A program made the translations under genes and the position numbers. Shown piece by piece: positions 1-6,272 of a stretch of DNA of 7,975 nucleotides (position 1 is its first letter; each line of letters starts with the position of its first letter). Source of the stretch: JAJFUG01 sp964473155. GTDB taxonomy: Bacteria; Gemmatimonadota; Glassbacteria; GWA2-58-10. The notes under the pieces are model-generated. The model searched no databases. It worked only from the letters and a program-made list of their open reading frames with translations, and was not told the DNA's origin. The stretch is taken from assembly GCA_964473155.1 (NCBI GenBank), contig CAYYNT010000109.1, positions 1 through 7,975 on the forward strand, given 5' to 3'.

Positions 1-108
1 GAACTCCCGGTTGCTTTAAACTATCCTAATACTCGTCTCCCAATATACAAGGGGGGAGTTTTCTCCTGCCTCGATTGCGTGTCAAATGCCCATACTGCAA
101 GTTTTTCC

Positions 109-129
109 TCCCCCTTTGCCAAAGGGGGA
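109..129. repeat. Short GC-rich hairpin (9-bp arms, 3-nt loop)
   Basis: TCCCCCTTT at 109-117 pairs with AAAGGGGGA at 121-129 around the loop GCC. Neither side is followed by a T-run in the matching direction, so it is not a standard intrinsic terminator. Hairpins of this CCCCCTTT/AAAGGGGG type are often multi-copy spacer elements, but copy number cannot be judged here. Confidence 0.6.
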
Positions 130-190
130 ATGAGGCAGTTTTGTCCGGTTAGGAACTTGCATCACGGGATCGAAAGGTTATTGTTTTCAT

Positions 191-217
191 GTCCTTTTCC
201 GGCTTGTGGAAAAGGAC
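191..217. repeat. Hairpin with 10-bp perfect arms
   Basis: GTCCTTTTCC (191-200) is complementary to GGAAAAGGAC (208-217) with a 7-nt loop. No T-tract follows in either direction that would make it a typical terminator. It is one of several strong hairpins in this spacer. Confidence 0.65.
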
Positions 218-481
218 CAAAAGACGCTTTGGGGCCGTAAACTCGCACAGGCTATAACTCTTTTTCAACCTGCGGTGTACCCGCGGCTTCTGCACGCTGC
301 CCGCTTTGCAGGGCGACGCTGGCGCTGATTGCCCGCCCGGCCGCGAGGGCTTGTCCAGGCTTGAGCGTGTCCGTAGCAATTACTCCGCTTTTTATGCGTG
401 GCTCGGACATACGGCCCCGGACGGCCCTGGGCGGGCCGCTTGAAAAACGAGACCCGAAAACATAAGGCCGGAGGGCCGGAA

Positions 482-506
482 AAAGTCTATCTTTTCCTGA
501 GACTTT
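482..506. repeat. Hairpin with 7-bp arms
   Basis: AAAGTCT at 482-488 pairs with AGACTTT at 500-506 across an 11-nt loop. It lies immediately left of the perfect palindrome at 515-534, so the two would form adjacent stem-loops in a transcript or in single-stranded DNA. Confidence 0.5.
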
Positions 507-514
507 CGACGTAG

Positions 515-534
515 GGTCACGGTGCACCGTGACC
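515..534. repeat. Perfect 20-bp palindrome
   Basis: GGTCACGGTG is followed directly by its exact reverse complement CACCGTGACC, with the symmetry axis between 524 and 525 and no spacer. Symmetry ends at 514/535. This length and lack of a loop suits a dimeric DNA-binding protein site or a repeat-element core better than an RNA terminator. The function is unknown. Confidence 0.7.
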
Positions 535-553
535 GTAAAACTTTTTTGATCCT

Positions 554-584
554 CTCAGCAATATCCTAACCGGATATTGCTGGG
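554..584. repeat. Strong hairpin with 11-bp core stem
   Basis: CAGCAATATCC at 556-566 pairs perfectly with GGATATTGCTG at 572-582 around the 5-nt loop TAACC; a G-T wobble and one more pair extend it to 554-584. A T-run lies on the left plus-strand side (542-547), which is the wrong geometry for a terminator of either strand. It encloses the right copy of the 11-bp inverted repeat shared with 144-154. Confidence 0.65.
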
Positions 585-652
585 AAACAGGGGATTGTGT
601 TTTGAAAGCCTTTACACGCTTTTATTGCGTCCCTGAGAGAAAATATGACAAT

Positions 653-671
653 GCGGCTTCCGGCAGACCGC
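653..671 (-). terminator. Weak candidate terminator of the MFS gene
   Basis: On the minus strand, 20 bp past the MFS stop codon, GCGG...CT can pair with AG...CCGC (one bulged base) around a 6-nt loop, followed by an interrupted T-rich stretch ending in TTTT. The position suits the end of the transcript, but the stem is short and the T-tract is poor. Confidence 0.3.
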
Positions 672-690
672 TGTCTCCCCATTGACCGTA

Positions 691-1953
691 CTACATGTCT
701 TTAACATGTCTTTTGAGCGGAAGAAGCAGCGACCCCACGGCCCCGAGCAGGGCCACGCCCGCGGACAGCCAGAGCGCGGGCCAGAATGAACCGCTGGCAT
801 CCGCCAGACGGCCGGCGACGATCGGCCCGGTGGCCTGGCCTGTTCCGAACATGAGAGTGATGAAACCCAGCGCCGCGGAGGCCAGCCGCGGCCCCAGCAG
901 GTCGCCGCAGGTGGCGGCCATGATTCCGGGGATGCTCCAGGCGGAAAGGCCGAACAGGATCGCGGAGACAGTGAAACCTGTCCGCGTGGGCCACAGCGGG
1001 AACAGGCTGAAAGCCGCGGCGTGAATGCAATAGACAATGGCCAGGGCGCGCTTTCTCCCGATTCTGTCCGAAATTGAGCCCCAGATAAGGCCGCAGAACA
1101 GGCTGAACCAGCCCACTAACATGAACAGGTTTCCGGCCTCGACCCTCGTATAGCCGCCTTCCGCGATCAGGCACTTGTTGAAGAAAGTCAGATAGATGAT
1201 GTACGAAAAGCCGAAGGCGATGTAGACAAATCCCAGAAGCCAGACAATCGGTTTCCGGTAGACCTCGCCCCAGCGCAGGGAGCTGTTCGCGGATGCGGCT
1301 GGCGTGGGGCTGCCGTTCCCGAGGCCGATTGCGGTCAGGCCTTTTTCCGACGGGCTGTCACGCAGGAGCAGGGCGGCAGCGGCGGCAATGGTTACGGTAA
1401 TCCCGGCAAAAACGAACCAGCAGACACGCCAGCCCGTGTCGCCGAGGATTTCCTGGAGGCAGGGGGCCAGCCGTCCCACGAATATGATGGCGATGGACGA
1501 CCCCGCCACGGCGATCCCGGTCGCCAGGCCGCGGCGGGCCGGAGCGAACCAGGCCGCCAGAAGGCCCATCACCGGCACGTTGCTCGCACCGCTCCCGATC
1601 CCGGCGAGCGCGAACCACACTGCAGCCTGTGAAAAGCTTTTAGCCATGCCTGTCATAATCATGGAGAATGAGGCCAGGGTCAGGCCCGCTGCGATAACCC
1701 GCCGCGGACCGAACCGGGCCGCTAACATCCCGCCGATCAGGGCAAACAGCAGATAGGCGATAAGGTTGGCCGTGGCCAGCGCCCCGCCGGTCTGATTATC
1801 CATGCCGAGGCTTTTCTGCATGGAGGGCAGCAGGACCGAATACGAAAACCGCGCCAGCCCCAAAGCCCCGAACACCACCAGGGTTCCGATACACAACACG
1901 ATCCAGCCGTAGTGCAGGCGCGATGTTTCTGATTCGGCTATCTCCGGAGCCAT
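691..1953 (-). CDS. MFS transporter, YbfB/YjiJ-like, 12 TM helices
   Basis: A 420-aa major facilitator superfamily permease of the inner membrane. I place the start at the ATG at 1953-1951 because GGAGGG lies 8 nt upstream and the protein then begins MAPEIAES followed by the first helix (about residues 15-38). An in-frame upstream ATG at 2040 would add 29 unlikely residues and lies in the promoter region. Hydrophobic segments fit 12 helices in two halves, split by a hydrophilic loop at about 198-232. The MFS loop signatures are visible: GGMLAARFGPRR at 74-85 (degenerate, lacking the usual Asp) and GSISDRIGRKR at 292-302 (canonical). The N-terminal HYGWIVL...GLARFSYSVLLPSM pattern resembles YbfB/YjiJ-type and related organic-anion MFS carriers. 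The substrate is not predictable. It stands alone here, is divergent from the defence pair, and has the GC-rich composition of the outer genes. Confidence 0.88.
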   Translation of the reverse strand: MAPEIAESETSRLHYGWIVLCIGTLVVFGALGLARFSYSVLLPSMQKSLGMDNQTGGALATANLIAYLLFALIGGMLAARFGPRRVIAAGLTLASFSMIMTGMAKSFSQAAVWFALAGIGSGASNVPVMGLLAAWFAPARRGLATGIAVAGSSIAIIFVGRLAPCLQEILGDTGWRVCWFVFAGITVTIAAAAALLLRDSPSEKGLTAIGLGNGSPTPAASANSSLRWGEVYRKPIVWLLGFVYIAFGFSYIIYLTFFNKCLIAEGGYTRVEAGNLFMLVGWFSLFCGLIWGSISDRIGRKRALAIVYCIHAAAFSLFPLWPTRTGFTVSAILFGLSAWSIPGIMAATCGDLLGPRLASAALGFITLMFGTGQATGPIVAGRLADASGSFWPALWLSAGVALLGAVGSLLLPLKRHVKDM

Positions 1954-2031
1954 TGGCTGGACCCTCCGATGGATTGATTGATGACATATGCCAGCGTGGA
2001 TTGGCGGAATTGAACTGCACGGCTTGGGGGA

Positions 2032-2060
2032 AGGATACAACCGATCCGCGAATAACTCAA
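2032..2060 (-). promoter_or_regulatory. Candidate sigma70 promoter of the MFS gene
   Basis: On the minus strand, TTGAGT (2060-2055) and TATCCT (2037-2032) are separated by exactly 17 nt, each matching the consensus hexamer at 4 of 6 positions. This predicts a transcript starting near 2025 with a leader of about 70 nt before the ATG at 1953. The -35 lies inside the right arm of the inverted repeat at 2056-2074, which would suit repression. Confidence 0.4.
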
Positions 2061-2074
2061 GATTCGAACTTGAG
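2056..2074 (-). promoter_or_regulatory. Inverted repeat overlapping the MFS -35: operator or tRNA T-arm-like remnant
   Basis: The minus strand reads CTCAAG, TTCGAAT, CTTGAG: 6-bp perfect arms with a 7-nt centre, the right arm containing the -35 hexamer. That arrangement fits a repressor operator. The same bases also match a tRNA T-arm exactly (5-bp stem ending in G53, loop TTCGAAT, C61), so it may be the 3' piece of a tRNA gene left by an integration event. No acceptor partner, anticodon arm or CCA is visible, so no tRNA is called. Confidence 0.35.
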
Positions 2075-2080
2075 ATGATG

Positions 2081-2096
2081 ACAAGGGGACGCTTGT
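2081..2096. repeat. Second CAAG/CTTG inverted repeat in the divergent spacer
   Basis: ACAAG (2081-2085) and CTTGT (2092-2096) form 5-bp arms around GGGACG. It shares the CAAG...CTTG half-sites of the repeat at 2056-2074, whose centre is about 23 bp away. The two could be tandem sites for one regulator, or simply short chance symmetry. Confidence 0.25.
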
Positions 2097-2144
2097 TTTA
2101 CCTTGCTCCTGTCCTTCTGGCAGTATCTTTTGATTTGGAAAGGA

Positions 2145-2173
2145 TTGACTTCCTATATTAGCAAGAATAATCT
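2145..2173 (+). promoter_or_regulatory. Candidate promoter for the ietAS operon
   Basis: TTGACT (2145-2150, 5 of 6 to consensus) is followed after 17 nt by TAATCT (2168-2173, only 3 of 6). Transcription would start near 2180, leaving a leader of about 160 nt. The remaining spacer to 2343 is AT-rich, with further -10-like stretches (TATAAC 2305-2310, TATATA 2319-2324) that lack a well-placed -35. The real start could lie at any of these. Confidence 0.28.
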
Positions 2174-2332
2174 TAACCAAGTGTCATACTTTAATAACCA
2201 CTGACCACACTGGACGCCGATATCCCATTCTCTCCTTCATAAATTACGGAGAATTGGGGGCACGAGGATGAGACTGGTTACGAGGTCTGAAAGCATGTAT
2301 TTTGTATAACCTCTAACCTATATATCACAAAT

Positions 2333-2337
2333 AAGGA
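2333..2337 (+). promoter_or_regulatory. Ribosome binding site of ietA
   Basis: AAGGA lies 6 nt before the ATG at 2344, a normal Shine-Dalgarno placement that supports this start. Confidence 0.6.
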
Positions 2338-2343
2338 ACGAAA

Positions 2344-3312
2344 ATGGCGACCGCAGAACAGATTAAATCGCTAATAAAGTCACACTGTAGCAACCAAGCC
2401 GAACAATTCTTCACCATAGCTCTTCAGTTGGCAGCACATGAGGCGAAACAAGGGCACACCGCCTTGGCTCATGACATTCGGTCTATGGTCGACAGGGCAA
2501 AGACAACACCAGCGAGAATCCTACCGTTCAACAGAGAACTTGATCACTTGGTTTCGAGTTCTGAACCTAAGGAGCGGTTGAGTGATCTTGTTGTATCTGA
2601 TGAAATGCGCGTAAGAATTGAGAGAATCCTTCGTGAGTATCGGCAACAATTCAAACTAAGAAAACATGGTTTAACTAATCGCCGGAAGGTTCTCTTGGCA
2701 GGCCCCCCAGGAACGGGAAAGACAATGTCCGCTGCCGTCCTTGCCGGAGAACTTAATTTACCGCTATACACAATCCTGATGGATAAACTTGTTACCAAGT
2801 TTATGGGTGAGACAAGTGCCAAGCTGAGGCAGATATTCGACATTATACAGGACAGACGCGGTGTTTACCTTTTCGATGAATTTGACGCTATTGGAGCGGA
2901 GCGAGGTTTATTCAATGATGTTGGTGAAATGCGGCGCGTTCTGAATTCATTCCTTCAATTCATCGAGCGCGATTCATCGGATGGAATCATTATAGCAGCG
3001 ACGAATAATCCCCGCATTTTAGATCAAGCGCTTTTCCGACGATTCGACGATGTACTGCACTATTCTTTACCCGGCGAAACTGAAATTAGGTGCCTCCTGG
3101 AGAACCGACTTGGATCGTTTCGGAATCACAAAATACGTCTGGAGGCGTCCGTAAAAATCGCTGAAAACCTGAGCCACGCAGAAATTACGCAAGCATGCGA
3201 TGACGCTATTAAGGAAACGATACTGTCGGACAACAAAACTGTGACAGCCGCCATGCTGAAAAAAATGTTGGAAGAGCGACGCTCAGCATATAAGGCGACT
3301 ATAAAAGGGTAA
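2344..3312 (+). CDS. ietA: AAA+ ATPase, IetA-like component of the IetAS defence pair
   Basis: A 322-aa cytoplasmic AAA+ ATPase of the FtsH/Vps4-like central-domain type. Residues 1-75 form a helical N-terminal region (QFFTIALQLAAHEAKQGH at 21-38) characteristic of ATPases paired with S8 proteases. The ATPase core follows: Walker A GPPGTGKT at 120-127, pore-loop region near KFMGETSAKLRQIF (152-165), Walker B VYLFDEFDAI with the DE pair at 178-179, sensor-1 Asn in AATNN (218-222), and paired arginines R232-R233 placed as arginine fingers. A small helical lid (about 245-315) ends the protein. There is no protease, nuclease or membrane segment in it, so any proteolysis comes from the next gene, which starts 6 bp downstream. 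This order and pairing match IetAS, described first in Agrobacterium plasmid incompatibility/stability and later as an antiphage system. The role of sensor, unfoldase or protease regulator is inferred. Confidence 0.88.
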   Translation: MATAEQIKSLIKSHCSNQAEQFFTIALQLAAHEAKQGHTALAHDIRSMVDRAKTTPARILPFNRELDHLVSSSEPKERLSDLVVSDEMRVRIERILREYRQQFKLRKHGLTNRRKVLLAGPPGTGKTMSAAVLAGELNLPLYTILMDKLVTKFMGETSAKLRQIFDIIQDRRGVYLFDEFDAIGAERGLFNDVGEMRRVLNSFLQFIERDSSDGIIIAATNNPRILDQALFRRFDDVLHYSLPGETEIRCLLENRLGSFRNHKIRLEASVKIAENLSHAEITQACDDAIKETILSDNKTVTAAMLKKMLEERRSAYKATIKG

Positions 3313-3318
3313 TTCGCG

Positions 3319-5814
3319 ATGCCAAATAGACAATACCCTCACATTTTTTTGCGCGATAATGAACAAGTTGAGAATTTCAGTCCGCCAAGAGGTGGAGGCA
3401 AAAAAAACATACCTCCTCGCGAACGTCTGCCTCACAGCAACAAACTCAAAGATCAATGGGCAGCTATCTGGGCCAAAGCCAGAGCGCAGGACGTAGCGCG
3501 TTCGGCAGTTTCAATGCCCACAAAAGGTGGTGCATATATTGAATTTGAGGGAGCGCCAAACTTCGACTTAGTAACAAAAAGTTTGGAAGATAGACATGCC
3601 GACATCCGACTTTTAAGCGTCTACAAAATTTACCCAGAAACTGCTCCAGAACAAGAAATAGTTCGCGCTACTGTTTTCGTGCCTTCCGGGAAAGAAGAGC
3701 TTTTTCTAAACAAGATTCGTAAGTATGCAGAAGAAAAAACTAAATCAGGTAATCCCAAAAACGCGAGACTTATACAGAGCGTAGAAGCAATACGATTAGC
3801 CGTTCTTGAATCATTCTGGCGCGATGATCAAGCCCTAATTCCAAATAATAATGAGTCGGCATGGTGCGAAATATGGCTTAGGGAAGGTACAGAAAGAATC
3901 GATCAAGGATTTAGAGAGCTGGCATCGAAGCTTGGTATAGAGGTTAAACAGCGTTTACTTCGATTCCCCGAAAGAACTGTTGTACTTGCTCTCGTAAACC
4001 GTCAACAACTCGAAGAGCTTATCGAAACAAGCAGCTATCTTGCAGAAATTAGAAGGGCTAAAGAAACAGCAGGCTTCTTTCTTGAACTGGAAAACAAAGA
4101 TCAGACAGAATGGGTCAAAGACCTTTTATCCCGCCTAAGAATCAATCCTAATCCGGATGTGTCTATCTGCGTTCTGGATACAGGCGCTAATAACGGGCAC
4201 GCGCTTCTATCTCCCGTTCTCTCTAATGACGATTGTCACGCGGTTGAAAGTTCATGGGGAATAACTGACCATGATAGGCATGGACATGGCACTCTGATGT
4301 GCGGCTTGGCCGCATACGGAGACCTTCAAGACGCCCTGCAACACAGTAACCCTGTCGAGGTTAGACACTGCCTTGCTTCTGCTAAAATCCTTCCTCCAAA
4401 TGGACAAAATGATCCTGAGCTTTATGGAGATATCACTATTCAGGGGATAAGCCGGGCTGAAATTCAAGCTCCCCAACGAAGTCACATCGGTTGCATGGCA
4501 GTTACTTCGACTGATGATCGAGATCGAGGACGGCCTTCTTCTTGGTCAGCAGCTATTGACCAAATAACTTTCGGCGCTGACAACAACAATAAACGCCTTT
4601 TCATCGTCTGCGGTGGCAATATTGAAAAACAGGACGAATGGGCTGCTTATCCTGGAAGCAACCAGACCAATTCTATCCACGATCCAGGTCAATCCTGGAA
4701 CGCGCTTACTGTCGGAGCGTTCACGGGAAAATATCAATTAACAAACCCAGACCTCGCTGAACATCAACCTCTCGCACAACCCGGCGAATTATCCCCGTTT
4801 AGCACCACCTCTTTGACTTGGGAATCCAAATGGCCAGCCAAACCAGATATTGTGCTGGAGGGTGGCAACTTGGCAAAAGCCCCCAATGGATTCATCAGTG
4901 CACACGATGATCTCTCGCTGCTATCAACAGGGTCTCAGCCAACACGCCGTCAATTTGATTCTATCAATGCAACAAGCGCCGCTGCCGCCCAAGCGGCTTG
5001 GATGGCGGCTCAAATCCAAGTGGAATATCCTCAAGCGTGGCCTGAAAGCATTCGTGGATTGATGGTTCACACTGCCGAATGGCCTGATGCAATGAAAAGA
5101 CAGTTGTTGGGGGATGTGAAGAGAAGGGACTACAAAAAGGATGATTATGGAAAACTATTAAGGTACTGCGGATATGGTGTGCCAAATCTTAGTCGTGCCT
5201 TAAAATGTGCATCAAACTCCTTAACACTGATCGCTCAGGCACAAATACAGCCATACGACAAAAAGAATGGTCACACTAATGGCGTGGCCAAAGAAATGCA
5301 TGTTCACAGGCTCCCGTGGCCCTCTGACTTGCTCCTTAACCTAGGGGAACTCCCTGTCTCTGTTCGCATTACGCTTTCATATTTTATCGAGCCTGGTCCT
5401 GGAGAGATCGGCTGGAAAGACAGGTATCGTTATCCATCCTATGCGCTACGATTCGACCTGAATGCTCCAAGAGAGAATGAAGAGAATTTTCGGCAGCGGC
5501 TCAATGTTGCTGCAAGAGATGAAGGTGAGCGGCCAGATTCTGACAGTGGCAGAGAGCGTTGGACTATTGGCGCGAACAGCCGAAATGTTGGTTCAGTTCA
5601 CTCTGACATTTGGAATGGTACTGCGGCCGAAATTGCCACGTGTAATTTAATAGGAGTCTATCCGGTCGGCGGTTGGTGGAAAGAAAGAACTTGGCTTGAA
5701 CGGTGGAACCAGGAAGCAAGGTATTCTCTGATTGTCTCTATTCTTACGCCAGAAGAAAGTGTTGATATTTACACGCCAGTTGCCATCCAGCTTGGAATTC
5801 CAGTCGAGGTGTAA
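3319..5814 (+). CDS. ietS: Subtilisin-like S8 serine protease, IetS-like component of the IetAS defence pair
   Basis: An 831-aa protease with the subtilase catalytic set: Asp287 in VLDTG, His323 in HGHGT, oxyanion Asn434 in CGGN and nucleophile Ser553 in NATSAAAAQ. The Ser motif has Ala where most S8 enzymes have Gly (GTS), but the Ser itself is kept. No signal peptide or membrane helix is present, so unlike secreted subtilases it should act in the cytoplasm. Residues 1-275 are a long N-terminal region, possibly prodomain- or target-binding. About 650-831 is a C-terminal region rich in beta-type sequence, with a GGWW motif near 784-787 and RYSLIVSI after it, which I regard as typical of this family. 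The ATG at 3319 has AAAGGG 9 nt upstream inside the end of ietA, so the two are co-translated. Whether it cleaves phage or host proteins is not known from the sequence. Confidence 0.87.
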   Translation: MPNRQYPHIFLRDNEQVENFSPPRGGGKKNIPPRERLPHSNKLKDQWAAIWAKARAQDVARSAVSMPTKGGAYIEFEGAPNFDLVTKSLEDRHADIRLLSVYKIYPETAPEQEIVRATVFVPSGKEELFLNKIRKYAEEKTKSGNPKNARLIQSVEAIRLAVLESFWRDDQALIPNNNESAWCEIWLREGTERIDQGFRELASKLGIEVKQRLLRFPERTVVLALVNRQQLEELIETSSYLAEIRRAKETAGFFLELENKDQTEWVKDLLSRLRINPNPDVSICVLDTGANNGHALLSPVLSNDDCHAVESSWGITDHDRHGHGTLMCGLAAYGDLQDALQHSNPVEVRHCLASAKILPPNGQNDPELYGDITIQGISRAEIQAPQRSHIGCMAVTSTDDRDRGRPSSWSAAIDQITFGADNNNKRLFIVCGGNIEKQDEWAAYPGSNQTNSIHDPGQSWNALTVGAFTGKYQLTNPDLAEHQPLAQPGELSPFSTTSLTWESKWPAKPDIVLEGGNLAKAPNGFISAHDDLSLLSTGSQPTRRQFDSINATSAAAAQAAWMAAQIQVEYPQAWPESIRGLMVHTAEWPDAMKRQLLGDVKRRDYKKDDYGKLLRYCGYGVPNLSRALKCASNSLTLIAQAQIQPYDKKNGHTNGVAKEMHVHRLPWPSDLLLNLGELPVSVRITLSYFIEPGPGEIGWKDRYRYPSYALRFDLNAPRENEENFRQRLNVAARDEGERPDSDSGRERWTIGANSRNVGSVHSDIWNGTAAEIATCNLIGVYPVGGWWKERTWLERWNQEARYSLIVSILTPEESVDIYTPVAIQLGIPVEV

Positions 5815-5937
5815 CTTTTTAGTGCTCAATTGCCTTCCTTCATCAGCACCTTCGATTCGGAAAATCCGTATTGTCCTTAAAATAATATCATTGATCCTGA
5901 CAATTTAAAAGCTTTTTCTGATTTTTCTTCGCTAAAA

Positions 5938-5976
5938 ACAAAAGCGGCCTGATTTTTTTGAGTTGAGCCGTTTTGT
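5938..5976. repeat. Inverted repeat downstream of ietS, possible terminator
   Basis: ACAAAA-G-CGGC (5938-5948) pairs with GCCGTTTTGT (5967-5976), giving 10 bp with one bulged G around an 18-nt loop that contains a run of seven T. It lies about 125 bp after the ietS stop and could end that transcript, although the T-run sits in the loop and only TTTTGT follows the GC part of the stem. Confidence 0.35.
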
Positions 5977-6128
5977 ATTAATGGTTCTGAGGGTTTGAAA
6001 CGAGACCTAACTGCATACAATTTAATATGTTATAAAATCAATCGAAAAAGTATTTTAAATGGTATGCCGTGTTATTAGAACGCCATCCAATCCTTTGCAG
6101 GGGCGGCTTTCAAACCCGTTTCCGCCTC

Positions 6129-6206
6129 TTGACGCCTCGCATATCTGCCGCGGTATATCTCATCTAAAAATACTCTGTTGAAAAAATCCCGATAATTGTA
6201 TCTTAT
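6129..6206 (+). promoter_or_regulatory. Weak candidate promoters for the polyketide synthase
   Basis: Two sigma70-like pairs precede the gene: TTGACG (6129-6134) with TATATC (6154-6159) at 19-nt spacing, and TTGAAA (6178-6183) with TCTTAT (6201-6206) at 17 nt or TATCTT (6199-6204) at 15 nt. Each is imperfect. Either would give a leader of about 60-110 nt. Confidence 0.25.
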
Positions 6207-6260
6207 TGATATGCACTTAAGCTCATTCCCCGCCGAGATTCCCGCCAGGTTTATCTTTCC

Positions 6261-6266
6261 AGGGGA
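6261..6266 (+). promoter_or_regulatory. Ribosome binding site fixing the polyketide synthase start
   Basis: AGGGGA lies 6 nt before the ATG at 6273. The nearby ATG at 6266 is in another frame that stops after a few codons, so 6273 is the supported start. Confidence 0.65.
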
Positions 6267-6272
6267 TGTACG

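Larger units (their letters stand above)
144..574. repeat. Candidate small non-autonomous element bounded by 11-bp inverted repeats
   Basis: TCCGGTTAGGA reads on the plus strand at 144-154 and on the minus strand at 574-564, so the two copies point inward like terminal inverted repeats around about 430 bp. The interior is GC-rich, lacks a transposase and is full of hairpins, as expected of a MITE-like or structured intergenic repeat. Against this, no matching target duplication is visible at the edges, and the right copy also forms the tip of the hairpin at 554-584, so the pairing could be fortuitous. Inferred from the sequence only. Confidence 0.3.
1..690. other. Palindrome-rich intergenic region without a convincing gene
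   Basis: This stretch downstream of the MFS gene holds no open frame with a credible ribosome binding site, domain or recognisable family. Two overlapping minus-strand frames (252-527 from a GTG, 149-379) are open, but they coincide with dense secondary structure. Hairpins or palindromes are seen at 109-129, 191-217, 422-438, 482-506, 515-534 and 554-584, far more than a simple spacer needs. The 11-mer TCCGGTTAGGA occurs at 144-154 and inverted at 564-574, which may mark the ends of a repeat element. The far left (1-100) shows nothing identifiable. Confidence 0.6.
5815..6272. other. AT-rich spacer between ietS and the polyketide synthase
   Basis: About 460 bp with no credible gene; plus-strand frames are short and the minus-strand frame reaching in from the polyketide synthase is an antisense shadow. 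The part up to about 6060 is strongly AT-rich and composition rises again towards the PKS. It contains the inverted repeat at 5938-5976 and several -10-like sequences. No tRNA, integrase fragment or attachment-site duplication was seen. Confidence 0.6.

Noticed and set aside
149..379. 76-codon minus-strand frame
   Set aside because: It overlaps the frame above in another phase, crosses the 10-bp hairpin at 191-217, and lacks any start signal or domain.
252..527. 91-codon minus-strand frame starting at GTG, with an inner ATG at 410
   Set aside because: No ribosome binding site, start inside a perfect palindrome, no known domain, and overlap with hairpin-dense DNA. It is more likely part of a repeat or structured element, though the sequence looks like one that may be annotated as a hypothetical protein elsewhere.
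1..690. CRISPR array
   Set aside because: The hairpins differ in sequence and spacing; there are no regularly spaced identical direct repeats.
612..1756. Other open frames on both strands across the MFS gene (plus strand 695-1024 and 1304-1756; minus strand 612-1037, 701-1174 and 1358-1618)
   Set aside because: They are shadows of the GC-rich MFS gene. They have no ribosome binding sites, and their Pro/Arg/Ala-rich translations lack domains.
1954..2040. Upstream extension of the MFS protein by 29 residues
   Set aside because: The internal ATG at 1953 has a strong GGAGGG site and gives a normal MFS N-terminus. The extension is non-hydrophobic, and its ATG falls next to the candidate -10.
2049..2130. 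A complete tRNA gene on the minus strand
   Set aside because: Only a T-arm shape is present. The acceptor strand has no partner upstream, no anticodon arm with a proper loop is found, and there is no CCA.
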